DNA of 26,230 bases from Treponema sp. (GTDB lineage: Bacteria > Spirochaetota > Spirochaetia > Treponematales > Treponemataceae), in the NCBI GenBank assembly GCA_016292805.1, contig JAEDFM010000029.1, forward strand, positions 1 through 26,230. Reading direction: 5' to 3'. The stretch's first letter is position 1, and every line of letters begins with the position of its first letter. This document shows positions 6,524 to 14,593 of the stretch, in pieces. The notes below the pieces were generated by a model. The model did no database searches and was not told the origin of the DNA. It saw only the letters and a list, made by a program, of their open reading frames with translations. The translations under genes and the position numbers were made by a program.

Positions 6524-9289
6524 CTAGAAATTAAAACTTCTATCGTCATTCAGATATTTGAATTTAATTTCTTTAAGCTTTAAGCCGTTTGATGCTACAA
6601 ATAATCTGTTTACACAGAAACGGTTTATAAGTTTTGTTACTTTTGTAAGTGTAACTTCTTTTCCGTTAGAACCGTTGAAAACAAAACCTGCAATTGGAAT
6701 ACCCTGATAGAAAAGTGTACAAGGTAACTGAGCCAGTTCATCTAAATCAGAGCTTGCAGTAATGGTAACTTCATAAGCTCCAGGGAATTCAACATCAAAT
6801 GGAAGAATAAAGTTTGTATTTGCCTTGCTTTCTTTGTAAGTCAAATCTATAGATGCCTCTTTTCCTAAGTGTATGAACTGTACATCTTCCAGGTTAATGT
6901 CATCTGGGTTTGCAGGACGATTAATTATTTCAATCTGATCTGCAGTGTTCATAAGACGTTTCATTGCTTCTGTATGCATAACATGGTTACAAACATTAAT
7001 TGCTGTGCGCTGAAGTTCGCTGCGTTTAAGTCTTCCATCTTTTAATGCTTCCAGAGTGTTATCGCCATCTGCATTACGGCTTCCATCTGAACAGCACATG
7101 TACATATCATTCTGTGCCTGAATCATATGGGCCAGGTCGCCTCTAACAGGTGCTTGTCCGCGAACATTAATCTGTGCCCACCAGTCTGTCATTACGATGC
7201 CTGTAAAGCCCCAGTCCTTACGAAGAATTGTTGTATTCAAGTCGTAGCAGCTGGCTGTATAAATTCCGTTTACAAGACCGTAAGTTGTCATTACAGAATC
7301 TGCTCCGTGAGCAACGGCAATTTCAAAAGTCTTAAGATAGATTTCTCTTAATGCGCGGCTTGAAACAATTGAATCTGTTCCATGACGATTTTTTTCCTGA
7401 TTGTTTCCACAGAAATGTTTGATTGTACCTGTTACACCTGAACTCTGAAGTCCCATAAGCATTGCAGAACCAATTTCTCCGCTTACAAGTGGATCTTCTG
7501 AGAAGTATTCAAAGTTGCGACCATTTAATGGATGGCGGTGAATGTTCATTCCAGGTCCAAGAAGATTTTCTACGTGGTTTGCAGCCATTTCTGTTCCAGT
7601 AAAGGTATATAAATTCTTTACAAGGTCAAAGTTGAATGTGCTGGCAAGACAGGTTCCGTTTGGTAAAGCAAATGCTTTAATCCCACAGTCCAGACGCATT
7701 CCTGAAGGACCGTCGTCACAACAAACTGCTGGAATACCAAAGGTATCTCGTAAGCGAGGTGAAACTCCACCAAAAGCCGATGCAGTTCCTGCTGTAACAA
7801 GACTTGAACCCATACCTTCACCGCGAACAATGCAGCTTAAGTCATCGTCTGTAAATTGAGCAACAAAATTTTCTATTGTTGTTTTTCCGTTTAGAACATC
7901 TGCAAGTTTGTAATTTGTTGCAGTAACCTGTGGAATTTCTGCAGGAATTCTTTCCAAACGGCGTTCATACATATCAACTGTAGCAAGAGGTGCTGGTTCC
8001 ATACTTAATGTACCGTTGCCATTTGAGTGCATGCGTTCAAAACTGTGCACAGGAGCAAGGGCTTCTTCGCAGGCCTTAAGAACGAGTAATTCTGGGAGTG
8101 TGAACTTTGCTACTTCGATGGCAGATCGAACATCACATCCTGCATAAACTGTATATTCACCTTCTTCCAAAAGCCAGCAGTCTTTATGGCCGGTAGCATT
8201 GGAATCATCATAAGAAGCAAAAGCGTAATAAGGAATTGTGATATTGTTTGTGCAGCTTGTACCTGGTTTAAGTGTTTCTGTTTTTGCAAAGCCTGTAAGA
8301 ACGCGGGCAGCTTTTCCTAACTTGCCGTTTGGTGCTTTAATGTAAACCTGAATAACTTCCTTACCATCAGCTTTACCTGTGTTTGTAGTTTTGAATGTAA
8401 GGTTAAGCTCTTTAGCAGTTGTGTTGTTTTCTGTTTTTTCTGCTTTAATTTCAAAGCTGGTGTATGACAAGCCATAGCCGAATGGGTAGCGGACTTTATC
8501 TTTTGCAAAGGTTTCAAAGTAGCGGTAACCAACATAAATATCTTCGGCATAAATATTTTCTTTTTCGTTACCAAAGTTTTTGTGGGAAGGGTAATCTGAA
8601 ATATTAAAGGCAACTGTGTCTGTAAGTTTTCCAGATGGAGTGATTTTACCAGTAAGAACATCTGCTGTACCAAGACCACCTAACATACCGCCCTGCCAAA
8701 CATACATAACTGCATCTGGCTTAACAGTATCTATAAAGGTCATATCAATAATGTTTCCCACATTTAAGAGTACTACAACCTTTTTGAATCCGGCTCTTAC
8801 TTTAATGAGCATGTCATATTCTTCTGCGGAAAGAAGATATGAGCCGGCTGTAGCTGAGTTATCTTTGTCTTCTCCGGCGGTACGGCCAATAATTACAATG
8901 GCTGTTTCAGAAACGGCTGCTGCATCAGAAACGATTTTTTCTGTTAGTGGCATTTCTTCCTGAGACCAGCGTTCTTTTCCCCAGCCCATACCTTCGTCAA
9001 AAGGATTTTTAGCCTCCCAGTCTGTGTAGATTTTCTGTAAGGTTTTGTTGATTTTGATTCCAGCATCTTCAAGACCTTCTACAATGTTGTAAACTTTAGT
9101 AACATTTACTTTACCGCCTGAACCGGTACCACTTTTATAATAATTTGTCTGGATGCGTCCAAAAACGGAAACTGTGGCGCCGGTTGTAAGGGGGAGGGTA
9201 TTATTCTTGTTTTCAAGAAGAACACAACCTTCCGCAATTGCCTGGCGTGCTGTTTCTTCATACTTTTTCCAGTCCAAAATCTTTTTCAT
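6524..9289 (-). CDS. Glycoside hydrolase family 3 with swapped domain order
   Basis: This 921-residue protein is a GH3 beta-glucosidase-type enzyme, expected to release glucose from the non-reducing end of beta-glucosides and cellodextrins. The domain order is inverted. Residues about 10-260 match the usual GH3 C-domain (ARQAIAEGCVLLENK, TLPL). About 290-380 is a fibronectin-III-like domain (GKEVIQVYIKAPNG). About 470-800 is the TIM-barrel N-domain (DDGPSGMR, KHFCGNNQEKNRHGTDS). The nucleophile should be Asp702 in IVMTDWWA. This permuted order is known in Butyrivibrio and Ruminococcus GH3 enzymes. About 120 further residues form a beta-rich tail of unknown role. No signal peptide is seen, so it should be cytoplasmic. 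ATG follows GGAG. Confidence 0.93.
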   Translation of the reverse strand: MKKILDWKKYEETARQAIAEGCVLLENKNNTLPLTTGATVSVFGRIQTNYYKSGTGSGGKVNVTKVYNIVEGLEDAGIKINKTLQKIYTDWEAKNPFDEGMGWGKERWSQEEMPLTEKIVSDAAAVSETAIVIIGRTAGEDKDNSATAGSYLLSAEEYDMLIKVRAGFKKVVVLLNVGNIIDMTFIDTVKPDAVMYVWQGGMLGGLGTADVLTGKITPSGKLTDTVAFNISDYPSHKNFGNEKENIYAEDIYVGYRYFETFAKDKVRYPFGYGLSYTSFEIKAEKTENNTTAKELNLTFKTTNTGKADGKEVIQVYIKAPNGKLGKAARVLTGFAKTETLKPGTSCTNNITIPYYAFASYDDSNATGHKDCWLLEEGEYTVYAGCDVRSAIEVAKFTLPELLVLKACEEALAPVHSFERMHSNGNGTLSMEPAPLATVDMYERRLERIPAEIPQVTATNYKLADVLNGKTTIENFVAQFTDDDLSCIVRGEGMGSSLVTAGTASAFGGVSPRLRDTFGIPAVCCDDGPSGMRLDCGIKAFALPNGTCLASTFNFDLVKNLYTFTGTEMAANHVENLLGPGMNIHRHPLNGRNFEYFSEDPLVSGEIGSAMLMGLQSSGVTGTIKHFCGNNQEKNRHGTDSIVSSRALREIYLKTFEIAVAHGADSVMTTYGLVNGIYTASCYDLNTTILRKDWGFTGIVMTDWWAQINVRGQAPVRGDLAHMIQAQNDMYMCCSDGSRNADGDNTLEALKDGRLKRSELQRTAINVCNHVMHTEAMKRLMNTADQIEIINRPANPDDINLEDVQFIHLGKEASIDLTYKESKANTNFILPFDVEFPGAYEVTITASSDLDELAQLPCTLFYQGIPIAGFVFNGSNGKEVTLTKVTKLINRFCVNRLFVASNGLKLKEIKFKYLNDDRSFNF

Positions 9290-9311
9290 AATAACTCCAA
9301 ATATAAAGTAG

Positions 9312-9317
9312 ATTATA
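9312..9317 (-). promoter_or_regulatory. Candidate -10 box for the GH3 gene
   Basis: On the - strand the hexamer TATAAT lies 22 bp before the GH3 start, with the ribosome site GGAG between them. No good -35 box is seen at 16-18 bp, so this is only a candidate. The gene may also be read through from the XRE gene upstream. Confidence 0.35.
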
Positions 9318-9408
9318 TAATAGAATAGTATTGAAGATTTAAATAAGTGTGAAGTAAAAAACTATACTAAAATTGTACTTAAATTGTCTGATAATTCTAT
9401 GTTATATC

Positions 9409-9768
9409 CTAGTTTGAAGAGTGATATTTTAAGGAAAAGTCAGATATAATAAGTTCAATAGCAGAGCGTTGTTCTTCTGGAAGTTTGAGTAGCTTAGACA
9501 TGGTTTTTAGATTTCGCTGATAATCGGAGCGGTTTGATTTATCAAGTACTTCTGAATCTGAATCTTCAAAACCTGTTACCAAAAACTTTACACTGACACC
9601 AAGAGCTTCTGCGATTTTTAGGCCGTTTTCTATATTAGGAAGAGACCCCTTAGTCTTCAAGTAATTGCTGATGGTTGTTTCTTTAATACCTGTTTTATCA
9701 GCAACTGCTTTTGTAGACATTCCTTTTATAGACATAGCTTCTTTAAGGTTGTCATGAAAATTTGTCAT
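9409..9768 (-). CDS. XRE-family HTH transcriptional regulator
   Basis: This 119-residue protein has a Cro/CI-type helix-turn-helix at about residues 5-63 (MSTKAVADKTGIKETTISNY then LPNIENGLKIAEALGVS). A charged, probably helical C-terminal part follows with no recognised sensor domain. It reads toward the GH3 gene (119 bp away) and divergently from the 69-residue gene at 9880. No ribosome site precedes the ATG at 9768; a TACAAT hexamer ends 6 bases before it, so the mRNA may be leaderless. Two matching inverted repeats in the divergent region are likely operators. Its target may be itself, the small gene or the glucan genes; this is inferred from position only. Confidence 0.9.
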   Translation of the reverse strand: MTNFHDNLKEAMSIKGMSTKAVADKTGIKETTISNYLKTKGSLPNIENGLKIAEALGVSVKFLVTGFEDSDSEVLDKSNRSDYQRNLKTMSKLLKLPEEQRSAIELIISDFSLKYHSSN

Positions 9769-9779
9769 GATTCAATTGT

Positions 9780-9793
9780 AGTAAAATGTTACT
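9780..9793. promoter_or_regulatory. Operator-like inverted repeat, proximal to the XRE gene
   Basis: AGTAAAATGTTACT has perfect 5-bp arms (AGTAA/TTACT) around a 4-base centre. It abuts the TACAAT -10 hexamer (9775-9780, - strand) of the XRE gene. The same arms and spacing recur at 9841-9854. Confidence 0.65.
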
Positions 9794-9838
9794 TTTTGAA
9801 GTGGAAAATTAGGTAAAATTTGCTATATAAAAGTACAG

Positions 9839-9856
9839 CTAGTAAAATATTACTAG
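9839..9856. promoter_or_regulatory. Operator-like inverted repeat, proximal to the small gene
   Basis: CTAGTAAAATATTACTAG has perfect 7-bp arms around AATA and contains the AGTAA-N4-TTACT pattern of the site 61 bp away. It lies 23 bp before the start of the gene at 9880 and just downstream of a TATAAA (9826-9831), where a bound repressor would block initiation. Confidence 0.65.
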
Positions 9857-9879
9857 ACCTACCGTAAGGAGAGTAGAAT

Positions 9880-10089
9880 ATGATTAAAAACGAAGACAGA
9901 GCAAAAATATCTAAATATAACAATGAAGGATTCTGGCTGGTAAAGAAAAATGAGGAATTCTTTGTCAGTTTTTCTGAGTATCCAAAACTGGGAAGTCTGG
10001 AATTTTCTCAGCTTACATTTTTTACCGAAGAAACTGATGGTGTTTTGTATTGGGAATCAGTTGATGTAACTGTAACTCTTGCAAAATAA
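9880..10089 (+). CDS. Small protein of unknown function, DUF2442-like
   Basis: This 69-residue protein is not recognised with certainty. The pattern GFWLVKKNEEFFVSFSEYP...LYWESVDVTVTL, with an FWL start, an aromatic-rich middle and an LYW-x-x-hD end, resembles DUF2442-type small proteins. Those are often found beside small regulators or toxin-antitoxin-like genes. It has a good ribosome site (AAGGAGA, 9866-9872) 7 bases before ATG. It is divergent from the XRE gene, with a shared operator pair between them, so it is probably under XRE control. GH5 starts 85 bp downstream. It has no signal peptide and no membrane segment. Confidence 0.75.
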   Translation: MIKNEDRAKISKYNNEGFWLVKKNEEFFVSFSEYPKLGSLEFSQLTFFTEETDGVLYWESVDVTVTLAK

Positions 10090-10122
10090 GAATTTAGCGG
10101 TAATATTAATTAACACAAAATA

Positions 10123-10137
10123 TGAGCAGTTTGCTCA
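10123..10137. promoter_or_regulatory. Short inverted repeat upstream of GH5
   Basis: TGAGCAGTTTGCTCA has 6-bp perfect arms and a 3-base centre, 37 bp before the GH5 start. It could be an operator for a catabolic regulator or a small transcript hairpin. There is no direct evidence for either. Confidence 0.35.
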
Positions 10138-10174
10138 AACTAATTAAAATTTAACTTATAACAGGGAAAAACTT

Positions 10175-11383
10175 ATGAAAAAGATTATCTGTTTTGCATT
10201 GGCAACAGGATTAATTTTATCAAGTGGATTTTCAAAAGTAAAAACAAAATTTGACCAGGCTAACGCTGTAAAAGATACTGGTTCTGTAGAAATTAAGGAT
10301 GTTGCTTCTACTGATGTAACAAAGGTGATGGGAACAGGCTGGAACCTTGGAAATACATTGGAAGCAACTGGTGGTAAAGGCTTAAGAACAGAAAACAGCT
10401 GGGGTGCAGTTACAACTACAAAAGAAATTATTGATGGTGTTGCAGCTGCAGGATTTAAAACAATTCGTATTCCTGTATCTTGGGCTAAACATATGGATGA
10501 AAATTATACAATTGATCCAGAATGGATGAATCGTGTAAAAACTGTTGTAGACTGGGCTATTGAAGATGGAATGTATGTTATTTTGAATTGCCATCACGAT
10601 AACTTTGGTTCAGCCGAAGGACTTACAGCAGGAAAAGGTTACTATCCAACAAAAAAGAATTACAAAATTTCAAAAGCCTTTTTTGCAAACATGTGGGCTC
10701 AGATTGCTTTAGCATTCAATAATGGTTATGACGAACACCTTATTTTTGAAACAATGAATGAACCACGATTGATTGGTACAAAAATTGAATGGAGCTTTGC
10801 TGCCGGCGATTCTCGTCATGCAGAAGCACAGGATATGATTAATAAACTTAATCAGGTTACTGTAGATGTTGTTCGTGCCAGTGGCGGTAACAATGCTAAA
10901 CGATTGATTATGATGCCAGGTTATGCTGCAACACCAGCTGCAGTTTTATCAGAAGCTTTTGTTTTACCAACAGATACAGTTGAAAACAAACTTATTGTTT
11001 CTGTTCATATGTATACTCCATATATTTTTGCCGGCCAGTCACCAGGAACAAAAAAATTCAGTGTTCAGTTTGAAAGAGAAAATGCTAGTACTTTCAGAAA
11101 GCTTAACCAGAAATTTGTTCAGAATGGAACTGCTGTAATTATTGGAGAATATGGTGCTGTAAACAAAGAAAACAGCGAAGAACGTGTTAAGTGGTTTACA
11201 TCATTTATTAGAGATTCTCAGGCACAGGGATTACCTGCCGTTCTTTGGGATAACTTCCAGTGGAAGATTAATCCAGATAAAGTTGATTACAGCGAAAAAT
11301 TCGGCTTCTATGATCGCAGAAACATTAAATGGGTTTTCCCAGAAATCAACGAAGCTATTATGAGCAATGTTGTTAATAAATAA
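10175..11383 (+). CDS. Secreted GH5 endo-beta-glucanase (subfamily 4-like)
   Basis: This 402-residue protein has a Sec signal peptide (MKK, then a hydrophobic run to about residue 20) and a single GH5 barrel. MGTGWNLGNTLEA near residue 51 is typical of GH5 subfamily 4, which holds endoglucanases, lichenases and xyloglucanases. The acid/base should be Glu196 in ETMNEPR and the nucleophile Glu325 in IIGEYG. HHDNFG and SVHMYTPY are further barrel motifs. There is no carbohydrate-binding module, dockerin or lipobox Cys, so it is probably a free periplasmic or extracellular enzyme. It would supply oligosaccharides to the neighbouring GH1 and GH3. A purine-rich AGGGA lies before the ATG. The stop is 11 bp from the convergent AraC gene. 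Confidence 0.93.
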   Translation: MKKIICFALATGLILSSGFSKVKTKFDQANAVKDTGSVEIKDVASTDVTKVMGTGWNLGNTLEATGGKGLRTENSWGAVTTTKEIIDGVAAAGFKTIRIPVSWAKHMDENYTIDPEWMNRVKTVVDWAIEDGMYVILNCHHDNFGSAEGLTAGKGYYPTKKNYKISKAFFANMWAQIALAFNNGYDEHLIFETMNEPRLIGTKIEWSFAAGDSRHAEAQDMINKLNQVTVDVVRASGGNNAKRLIMMPGYAATPAAVLSEAFVLPTDTVENKLIVSVHMYTPYIFAGQSPGTKKFSVQFERENASTFRKLNQKFVQNGTAVIIGEYGAVNKENSEERVKWFTSFIRDSQAQGLPAVLWDNFQWKINPDKVDYSEKFGFYDRRNIKWVFPEINEAIMSNVVNK

Positions 11384-11407
11384 TCAGATTAATATTAAGA
11401 ACTGATT
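11382..11407. terminator. Weak hairpin between convergent GH5 and AraC genes
   Basis: AATCAG (11382-11387) pairs with CTGATT (11402-11407) around an AT-rich loop that holds TTAATATTAA. On the + strand TTATTAGTATT follows. The stem is short and the T run broken, so it would be inefficient. It is the only candidate end signal in the 11-bp gap. Confidence 0.3.
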
Positions 11408-12150
11408 TTATTAGTATTATCAAGATACTGCTGGTAGTGCAGCTTACGATATTCGTTAGGTGTGCTACCAGTATGTTTTTTAAAGATGTTGATAAAGTGA
11501 CTGTGAGATGAAAATGCAAAATAGTTACTTATATCCGCAGAAGCATATTCAGTATAAATAAGCATTTTTTGTGCAGCTTCAATTTTAAGCTTTGTAGCGT
11601 ACTGGAAAACAGTAATTCCAGTTTCCTTTTTAAACAATTCACACAAATAAGATTTATTTACTTTAAGCTCTTTGCTTATATCATCCAGAACAATTTTCTG
11701 ATTAAGATGATTGTAAATGTATTCTGAGGTTTTAATTACATTGCGGGAAAGACCAACACATTTTCTGATTTTCTGCATTCGTTCTGTAAAATCATAAACT
11801 GCTTCTTGGTGCAGCAAAGTTATTTCTTCAATTTCATTGCAGTGGTCCAGCTGCTGGATGTAGATATCACTTAAAGTATAAGCGGCTTCGGCCTGCATAC
11901 CACCTTCAATACAAAAGCGGGTAATCATGGCAATTGTAATAATAAGGTGGTATTTAAGGTTACGGATTGGATTTGTAGAAAGCTTTCCCAGTTCATGAGA
12001 GGTAAGTGGTTTCATATGCTTTTTTACTTCTGGAAAGTTACCGTCCCGCACTGCATTATAAAAACCCATTTCTGAGTCATAAGGCAAGTGATAGTTAGCA
12101 TATTCCTGCTGTAAAAAAAGTTTATATGAAAGAATCTGTTCTTTATCCAT
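11395..12150 (-). CDS. AraC-family transcriptional regulator
   Basis: This 251-residue regulator has a C-terminal double helix-turn-helix of the AraC type at about residues 143-243: NQKIVLDDISKELKVNKSYL in the first motif and SHFINIFKKHTGSTPNEYR in the signature second motif. The N-terminal part is helical and resembles the region before the HTH in YesN-like regulators, without a receiver or cupin domain that I can recognise. The gene lies 27 bp downstream of the GH1 gene on the same strand and has its own AGAGG site, so it is probably co-transcribed and may activate the glucan genes in response to sugar. The target is inferred from position only. Confidence 0.9.
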   Translation of the reverse strand: MDKEQILSYKLFLQQEYANYHLPYDSEMGFYNAVRDGNFPEVKKHMKPLTSHELGKLSTNPIRNLKYHLIITIAMITRFCIEGGMQAEAAYTLSDIYIQQLDHCNEIEEITLLHQEAVYDFTERMQKIRKCVGLSRNVIKTSEYIYNHLNQKIVLDDISKELKVNKSYLCELFKKETGITVFQYATKLKIEAAQKMLIYTEYASADISNYFAFSSHSHFINIFKKHTGSTPNEYRKLHYQQYLDNTNKISS

Positions 12151-12177
12151 TAATTACCTCTTTTGAACTGGATTAGA

Positions 12178-13500
12178 TTATAAGTTTTCTCCGTTGTTTT
12201 CGATTACTTCTTTGTACCAGTAAGCTGAATCCTTAGGTGTGCGTTTCTGAGTTTTGTAATCTACATGTACAATACCAAAGCGTGGGTTATAACCTCGTGC
12301 CCATTCAAAGTTATCCATAAATGACCACTGGAAATATCCGGCTACATCACAACCTTCATCAGCACTTTTGCGTAAGCCTTTAAGATAGCGGTGAAGGAAG
12401 TCGATTCTGTTAGGATCGTGAACTTTTCCATCAAGGCTTACCCAGTCGTGAGCAGACATACCGTTTTCTGTAATGTAGATAGGAATATGGTATTTTTCCC
12501 AGTTGAGTTTGATACCCCAGTATAGCGCATCTGGATAAACATCCCAGTTTAATTCTGTATGTGCTGTACCTGGAGTACGAACATAATCACCCTGATACTG
12601 GGCTTCGTAAATATTAAGACCAATAAAATCAATTTTCTGATTTATTATTTTCATTTCTTTGTCTGTTACTTTAGGGAAAATATCGCCTGCCTGTTCAATA
12701 AGAAGTTCAGGATATTTTCCGTTTATGATTGGATCAAGCCAGTAACTTGTTCCCCAGAAGAATCCTCCAAGACCAGTCCAGAAATATGCGTCGTAAGCGG
12801 CTTTTTCGTCTGCTGGAGTTAAAGGAATTTTAGGCTGAGTTGCAAGTGTAATACCGATGTTAGCTTTTTTTACTTTAGAGCGAAGTACTTTTACGGCTTT
12901 ACCATGTGCCACATGAATGTTGTGTCCAATCTGAAGAAGTTCCCGGTCTTGCATTTTAAGGCCAGGTGCGTGACTTCCTTGCCAGTAGCCACAGCCTATG
13001 AATACAGAAGGTTCATTAAATGTAATGAAATTCTTTACTCTGTCCCCAAAGTTTTCTGCAACAACTTTAGTATAGTTTTCAAACCAGTCAGAAGATTCTG
13101 GGTTAAGCCAGCCGCCTTTAAGCTGAAGAGCGTATGGTAAATCCCAGTGATAAAGAGTAACAAAAGGTGTTATGTTGTATTTTAAGAGTTCATTAATAAG
13201 ATTATTGTAGAACTTAATACCTTTAGCATTTACTTTACCTGTTCCATCTGGAATAAGACGAGCCCATGAAATAGAAAAGCGATAAGCTTTAAGTCCAAGC
13301 TCAGACATAAGCTTTACATCTTCCTTGTAACGATGGTAATGGTCACAGGCAACAGTACCGTCTTCATGGCCATCAACTGCTCCATCCTGCTGGCAGAAAG
13401 CATCCCAAATATTCAAGCCTTTGCCATCTTCATTCCAGGCACCTTCAATCTGATACGAAGCTGTAGCAGCTCCCCAAACAAAATCTTTCTTAAAAGACAT
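12178..13500 (-). CDS. Glycoside hydrolase family 1 beta-glucosidase
   Basis: This 440-residue protein is a full-length GH1 enzyme. FVWGAATASYQIEGA near residue 7 is the N-terminal signature. The acid/base should be Glu163 in TFNEPS and the nucleophile Glu345 in YITENGM. FSISWARLIP and TLYHWDLPYAL are further motifs. There is no signal peptide. It is expected to split cellobiose and other short beta-glucosides in the cytoplasm. A 6-phospho-beta-glucosidase is less likely because the C-terminal loop reads NFEWARGY rather than the Ser/Lys/Tyr phosphate-binding form. The start is ATG at 13500, 5 bases after GAGG; the in-frame GTG at 13506 overlaps that ribosome site. AraC follows by 27 bp. Confidence 0.95.
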   Translation of the reverse strand: MSFKKDFVWGAATASYQIEGAWNEDGKGLNIWDAFCQQDGAVDGHEDGTVACDHYHRYKEDVKLMSELGLKAYRFSISWARLIPDGTGKVNAKGIKFYNNLINELLKYNITPFVTLYHWDLPYALQLKGGWLNPESSDWFENYTKVVAENFGDRVKNFITFNEPSVFIGCGYWQGSHAPGLKMQDRELLQIGHNIHVAHGKAVKVLRSKVKKANIGITLATQPKIPLTPADEKAAYDAYFWTGLGGFFWGTSYWLDPIINGKYPELLIEQAGDIFPKVTDKEMKIINQKIDFIGLNIYEAQYQGDYVRTPGTAHTELNWDVYPDALYWGIKLNWEKYHIPIYITENGMSAHDWVSLDGKVHDPNRIDFLHRYLKGLRKSADEGCDVAGYFQWSFMDNFEWARGYNPRFGIVHVDYKTQKRTPKDSAYWYKEVIENNGENL

Positions 13501-13681
13501 ATTCACCTCTTCCGGAAACTATAAATATCTTATAATTTCGATAATATCATATAATTTGTATATGTAATATTTAATTTGGTCTTATTTCTTAATACCACGG
13601 AAAAGTATAAAAATATTTAGTTTTGTAGAATTGTATAAAAAGAGAAGGTTATGTAATAAAAAATGTGCTAAAAGAAGACTG

Positions 13682-14593
13682 TTATTTATAAAACTTTGAG
13701 AATTCTTCTGGAGTCTGGTCAAAAACAGCACGAATAAGAGGACGAGCCATAATTACTTTGTTTGCTCCATAGTACAAGGCTGTCTGAACATCTTTTTTTG
13801 TGCGGATTCCACCGTCTACCCAAATTTCTTTACAGTATTTTTTTAGTTCTGAACTATGTTCTTTTAAGAAATCTGCAGAACTGCCAATTCTGGTTTCTAC
13901 ACGGCCACCGTGATTAGAAATATAAACTACATCTGGACCTACTTCCTTTACAAGTTCAATGTCTTCGTTTGTAAATACACCTTTAATTACAAAAGGAACA
14001 TTAAACTGGCTGCGGAAATTTTCAAGTTGAACTGCAGACTTGCGTTCCAGATTTACCAGATTTCGCATTGTAACAATGTTGTAGGAATCAATATCAATTC
14101 CAATATATTCAGCATAAGGTTTTACCCATTCAATTCTTTCAGAAAGCTTTGCATCTGGATAAGGCTTTAGAAAAAAGGCGGCTTTTACAGGAGAGGAAGA
14201 TGATTCATTGATTTTTTTAAGGGCTTCAATTCCTAACTGGAGTTTTTTATCAGGGCAGCCATCACCAACGCAAAGCCCAAAACCTGCAGTATTTGTAGTA
14301 TTCAGATAAGGAAAATAGAAGTCTTCTTCGTTTGCATAACCAATGTTTTCAACGGCGCCGGTTACTGGACCACAGCGCAAAAGGGAAGGTTCAACTTTTA
14401 TAGAGGTAAGGGAACTTAAATTTCCTTCATCACCAACTTCTTTATAAAGTTTTTTCCAAGAGTCACAATTTAACTGAAAATTCTGATTTTCAAAAACGCC
14501 GCCGAGGCCTGGCATATTTCCAGGACAACCGTAGCCGTTACAAACTGGACAACGGTGGCATTTAAGTTCACCTTTTGCTGTATTAATCACCAA
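13682..14593 (-). CDS. FMN-dependent alpha-hydroxy-acid oxidase-like protein with N-terminal Cys motif
   Basis: This 303-residue protein has the C-terminal half of FMN alpha-hydroxy-acid dehydrogenases: PFVIKGVF, then VYISNHGGRV near 225 with the catalytic His, IWVDGGIR and NKVIMARPL, which bind flavin phosphate. The N-terminus is unusual. Four cysteines lie in CHRCPVCNGYGCPG (residues 12, 15, 18 and 23). Related Firmicute proteins share a similar CPVC motif, perhaps for a metal or Fe-S centre; this is an inference. The substrate is unknown; lactate-like acids are only the family default. The start is TTG at 14593 or GTG at 14590, with AGGA upstream. It overlaps the pfkA end by 8-11 bp, so the two are translationally coupled. 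Confidence 0.82.
   Translation of the reverse strand: MVINTAKGELKCHRCPVCNGYGCPGNMPGLGGVFENQNFQLNCDSWKKLYKEVGDEGNLSSLTSIKVEPSLLRCGPVTGAVENIGYANEEDFYFPYLNTTNTAGFGLCVGDGCPDKKLQLGIEALKKINESSSSPVKAAFFLKPYPDAKLSERIEWVKPYAEYIGIDIDSYNIVTMRNLVNLERKSAVQLENFRSQFNVPFVIKGVFTNEDIELVKEVGPDVVYISNHGGRVETRIGSSADFLKEHSSELKKYCKEIWVDGGIRTKKDVQTALYYGANKVIMARPLIRAVFDQTPEEFSKFYK

Noticed and set aside
7542..7859. Reading frames opposite the GH3, GH1 and trkA genes
   Set aside because: All lie fully inside strong genes on the other strand, lack ribosome sites and have no recognisable motifs.
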